Shown: positions 6,558 to 7,445 of the stretch, piece after piece
How the letters are laid out: each line of letters opens with the position of its first letter
Numbering within the stretch: position 1 is the stretch's first letter
Assembly: GCA_030837935.1 (NCBI GenBank)
Contig: JAUQXU010000397.1
Coordinates: 1 to 7,445 of the forward strand
Origin: Candidatus Brocadia sp.
GTDB lineage: Bacteria; Planctomycetota; Brocadiia; Brocadiales; Brocadiaceae
Length of the DNA stretch: 7,445 nt
Reading direction: 5' to 3'
Program-made: the position numbers and the translations under genes
The notes under the pieces: model-generated
Told to the model about the DNA's origin: nothing
The model's database searches: none
What the model saw: only the letters and a program-made list of their open reading frames with translations

Positions 6558-7262
6558 ATGAAAAAAGAAACTAGAAAGACACATCATACAAAAGCTGCGT
6601 TTTTTTATACCATACACCCCCGCCTTCTTGGATTCCTGAATAATTGTTTCTTCTTCGTGCTCAAGGCGATTGGCGTTGTGTTATTAAAAGTTTTTTTTCA
6701 TATCCAGGTTCAAAATGCAGGATATATCCCTCGGAAAGGACCTCTTATTGTTGCCGCAAACCATTTCAGTTACATGGATCCCGTAGCACTTCAATCAATG
6801 TTTCCAAGACGCATTGCCTTCATGATGACGGAACTCTATTACGAGGGTCGTGGGAAATGGCTTTTTCAATTATTGCATTGTATCTGTGTGAAAGAGAAAG
6901 GTTCAAATAGAGCTGCGCTTAAGCAGGGTATGGAGGTACTTAACAAAAACGACGTTTTAGGCATCTTCCCTGAAGGAGGTGTGAGCCGAGAGGGCCGCCT
7001 TCAGGAAGGAAACCCGGGTATCGGTTTTCTTGCCATAAAGAGCGGCGCGCCCGTCATCCCTGCATTCATCTCTGGCACTTTCAAAGCATTACCAAAGGGC
7101 GCAAAGATACCAAGAATTTCCAGAATTACAATAATCTTTGGTAAACCGATGACATTTGAAAATTTTAACGAACATGAAAAAAAGAAAGGGATTGAGGAGA
7201 TTACAAAAGTGATTATGGAGCATATTGAAAAACTATCTTTTTGTGACAAACAAGTAGAATAA
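6558..7262 (+). CDS. PlsC-type 1-acylglycerol-3-phosphate acyltransferase family protein
   Basis: The 234-residue product belongs to the PlsC family, whose members acylate lysophosphatidic acid or related lysolipids in phospholipid synthesis at the inner membrane. A hydrophobic N-terminal segment (about 23-45) suggests membrane anchoring. The catalytic HX4D motif is His69-Phe-Ser-Tyr-Met-Asp74, the acceptor-binding FPEG motif is at 137-140 (FPEGGVSREG, a variant of FPEGTRS), and the Val-Ile-Pro-Ala-Phe block follows. All key residues are present. The start is uncertain: ATG 6558 gives a normal-length protein, but no strong Shine-Dalgarno site is visible. The open frame extends back to 6471, overlapping the end of the transporter gene, with an ATG at 6477 also lacking a ribosome site. 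It is probably in one operon with the genes on either side. It is a different subfamily from the DUF374 protein at the left edge. Confidence 0.92.
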   Translation: MKKETRKTHHTKAAFFYTIHPRLLGFLNNCFFFVLKAIGVVLLKVFFHIQVQNAGYIPRKGPLIVAANHFSYMDPVALQSMFPRRIAFMMTELYYEGRGKWLFQLLHCICVKEKGSNRAALKQGMEVLNKNDVLGIFPEGGVSREGRLQEGNPGIGFLAIKSGAPVIPAFISGTFKALPKGAKIPRISRITIIFGKPMTFENFNEHEKKKGIEEITKVIMEHIEKLSFCDKQVE

Positions 7263-7283
7263 ATTTGGAGCTTTTTTAAAAGC

Positions 7284-7445
7284 ATGCTGAATAATTCAAT
7301 ACTCAATGATTTATCTCTCTATGGCGAGGAATTTATGCTTGGTCATGGCAAGACGGCGTGCCTCCTTATCCATGGCTTTTGCTGCGGACCGATCCAGATG
7401 CGGGAACTTGCGGAACATTTATGTAAGTGGGGTTTTACCGCGATG
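7284..7445 (+). CDS. alpha/beta hydrolase, N-terminal part (runs off window)
   Basis: The first 54 codons of a gene cut by the window edge are visible. Residues 27-31 (Leu-Leu-Ile-His-Gly) are the strand and oxyanion-hole turn typical of alpha/beta hydrolases. The following stretch, Met39-Arg-Glu-Leu-Ala-Glu-His-Leu and Gly50-Phe, matches the first helix and next strand of esterase, carboxylesterase and monoacylglycerol-lipase-like members. The nucleophile and the other catalytic residues lie outside the window, so no substrate can be named. The ATG at 7284 is 21 bases after the PlsC stop; a GGAG at 7267-7270 is 13 bases upstream, rather far, but a small stem (GCTTT/AAAGC, 7270-7283) between them could shorten the distance. 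The close spacing implies co-transcription with the acyltransferase, hinting at a lipid or ester substrate. Confidence 0.8.
   Translation, partial: MLNNSILNDLSLYGEEFMLGHGKTACLLIHGFCCGPIQMRELAEHLCKWGFTAM

Noticed and set aside
7001..7306. 101-codon open frame on the - strand opposite the acyltransferase end
   Set aside because: It overlaps the conserved PlsC motifs on the other strand and the start of the hydrolase gene, and its sequence looks like a frame shadow.

Overview
The window is a moderately AT-rich bacterial chromosome segment carrying housekeeping and envelope genes. It has no phage, IS, CRISPR, rRNA or tRNA signal. The gene types fit a Gram-negative, anaerobe-leaning lineage, for example a Brocadiales-like planctomycete or a deltaproteobacterium: a PPDK with a coiled-coil insertion, an exported CHRD protein, a DUF374 acyltransferase and a GEMM-type riboswitch. 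The taxonomic guess rests on recalled family character, not on a search, and is weak.

Layout: (1) 11-664 (+) is a DUF374 lysophospholipid-acyltransferase-like protein. (2) 665-1141 is a long non-coding leader. It holds a candidate sigma-70 promoter (724-752), a well-formed cyclic-di-nucleotide riboswitch of the GEMM-I class (about 783-880) and an intrinsic terminator (866-918) whose 5' arm is the 3' end of the aptamer. (3) 1142-1693 (+) is a secreted CHRD-domain protein, apparently the gene controlled by the switch. (4) A strong hairpin (1712-1747) separates it from the convergent pyruvate, phosphate dikinase gene (1803-4571, -). (5) A roughly 330-base divergent region follows, with an inverted repeat. 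(6) On the + strand come a truncated MFS transporter remnant (4902-5096), an intact UMF1/Atg22-like MFS transporter (5213-6517), a PlsC-type acyltransferase (6558-7262) and the start of an alpha/beta hydrolase (7284 to the window edge).

Function: the most interesting unit is the riboswitch-CHRD pair. The aptamer and the terminator cannot form together, so ligand binding should allow read-through (an ON switch). The base corresponding to Vc2 G20 is G, which favours c-di-GMP over 3',3'-cGAMP. This would place an exported protein of poorly known function under second-messenger control. PPDK interconverts pyruvate and PEP at the centre of carbon metabolism. The last three genes look like one transcription unit with a membrane or lipid theme, but no shared pathway can be shown from the sequence alone.
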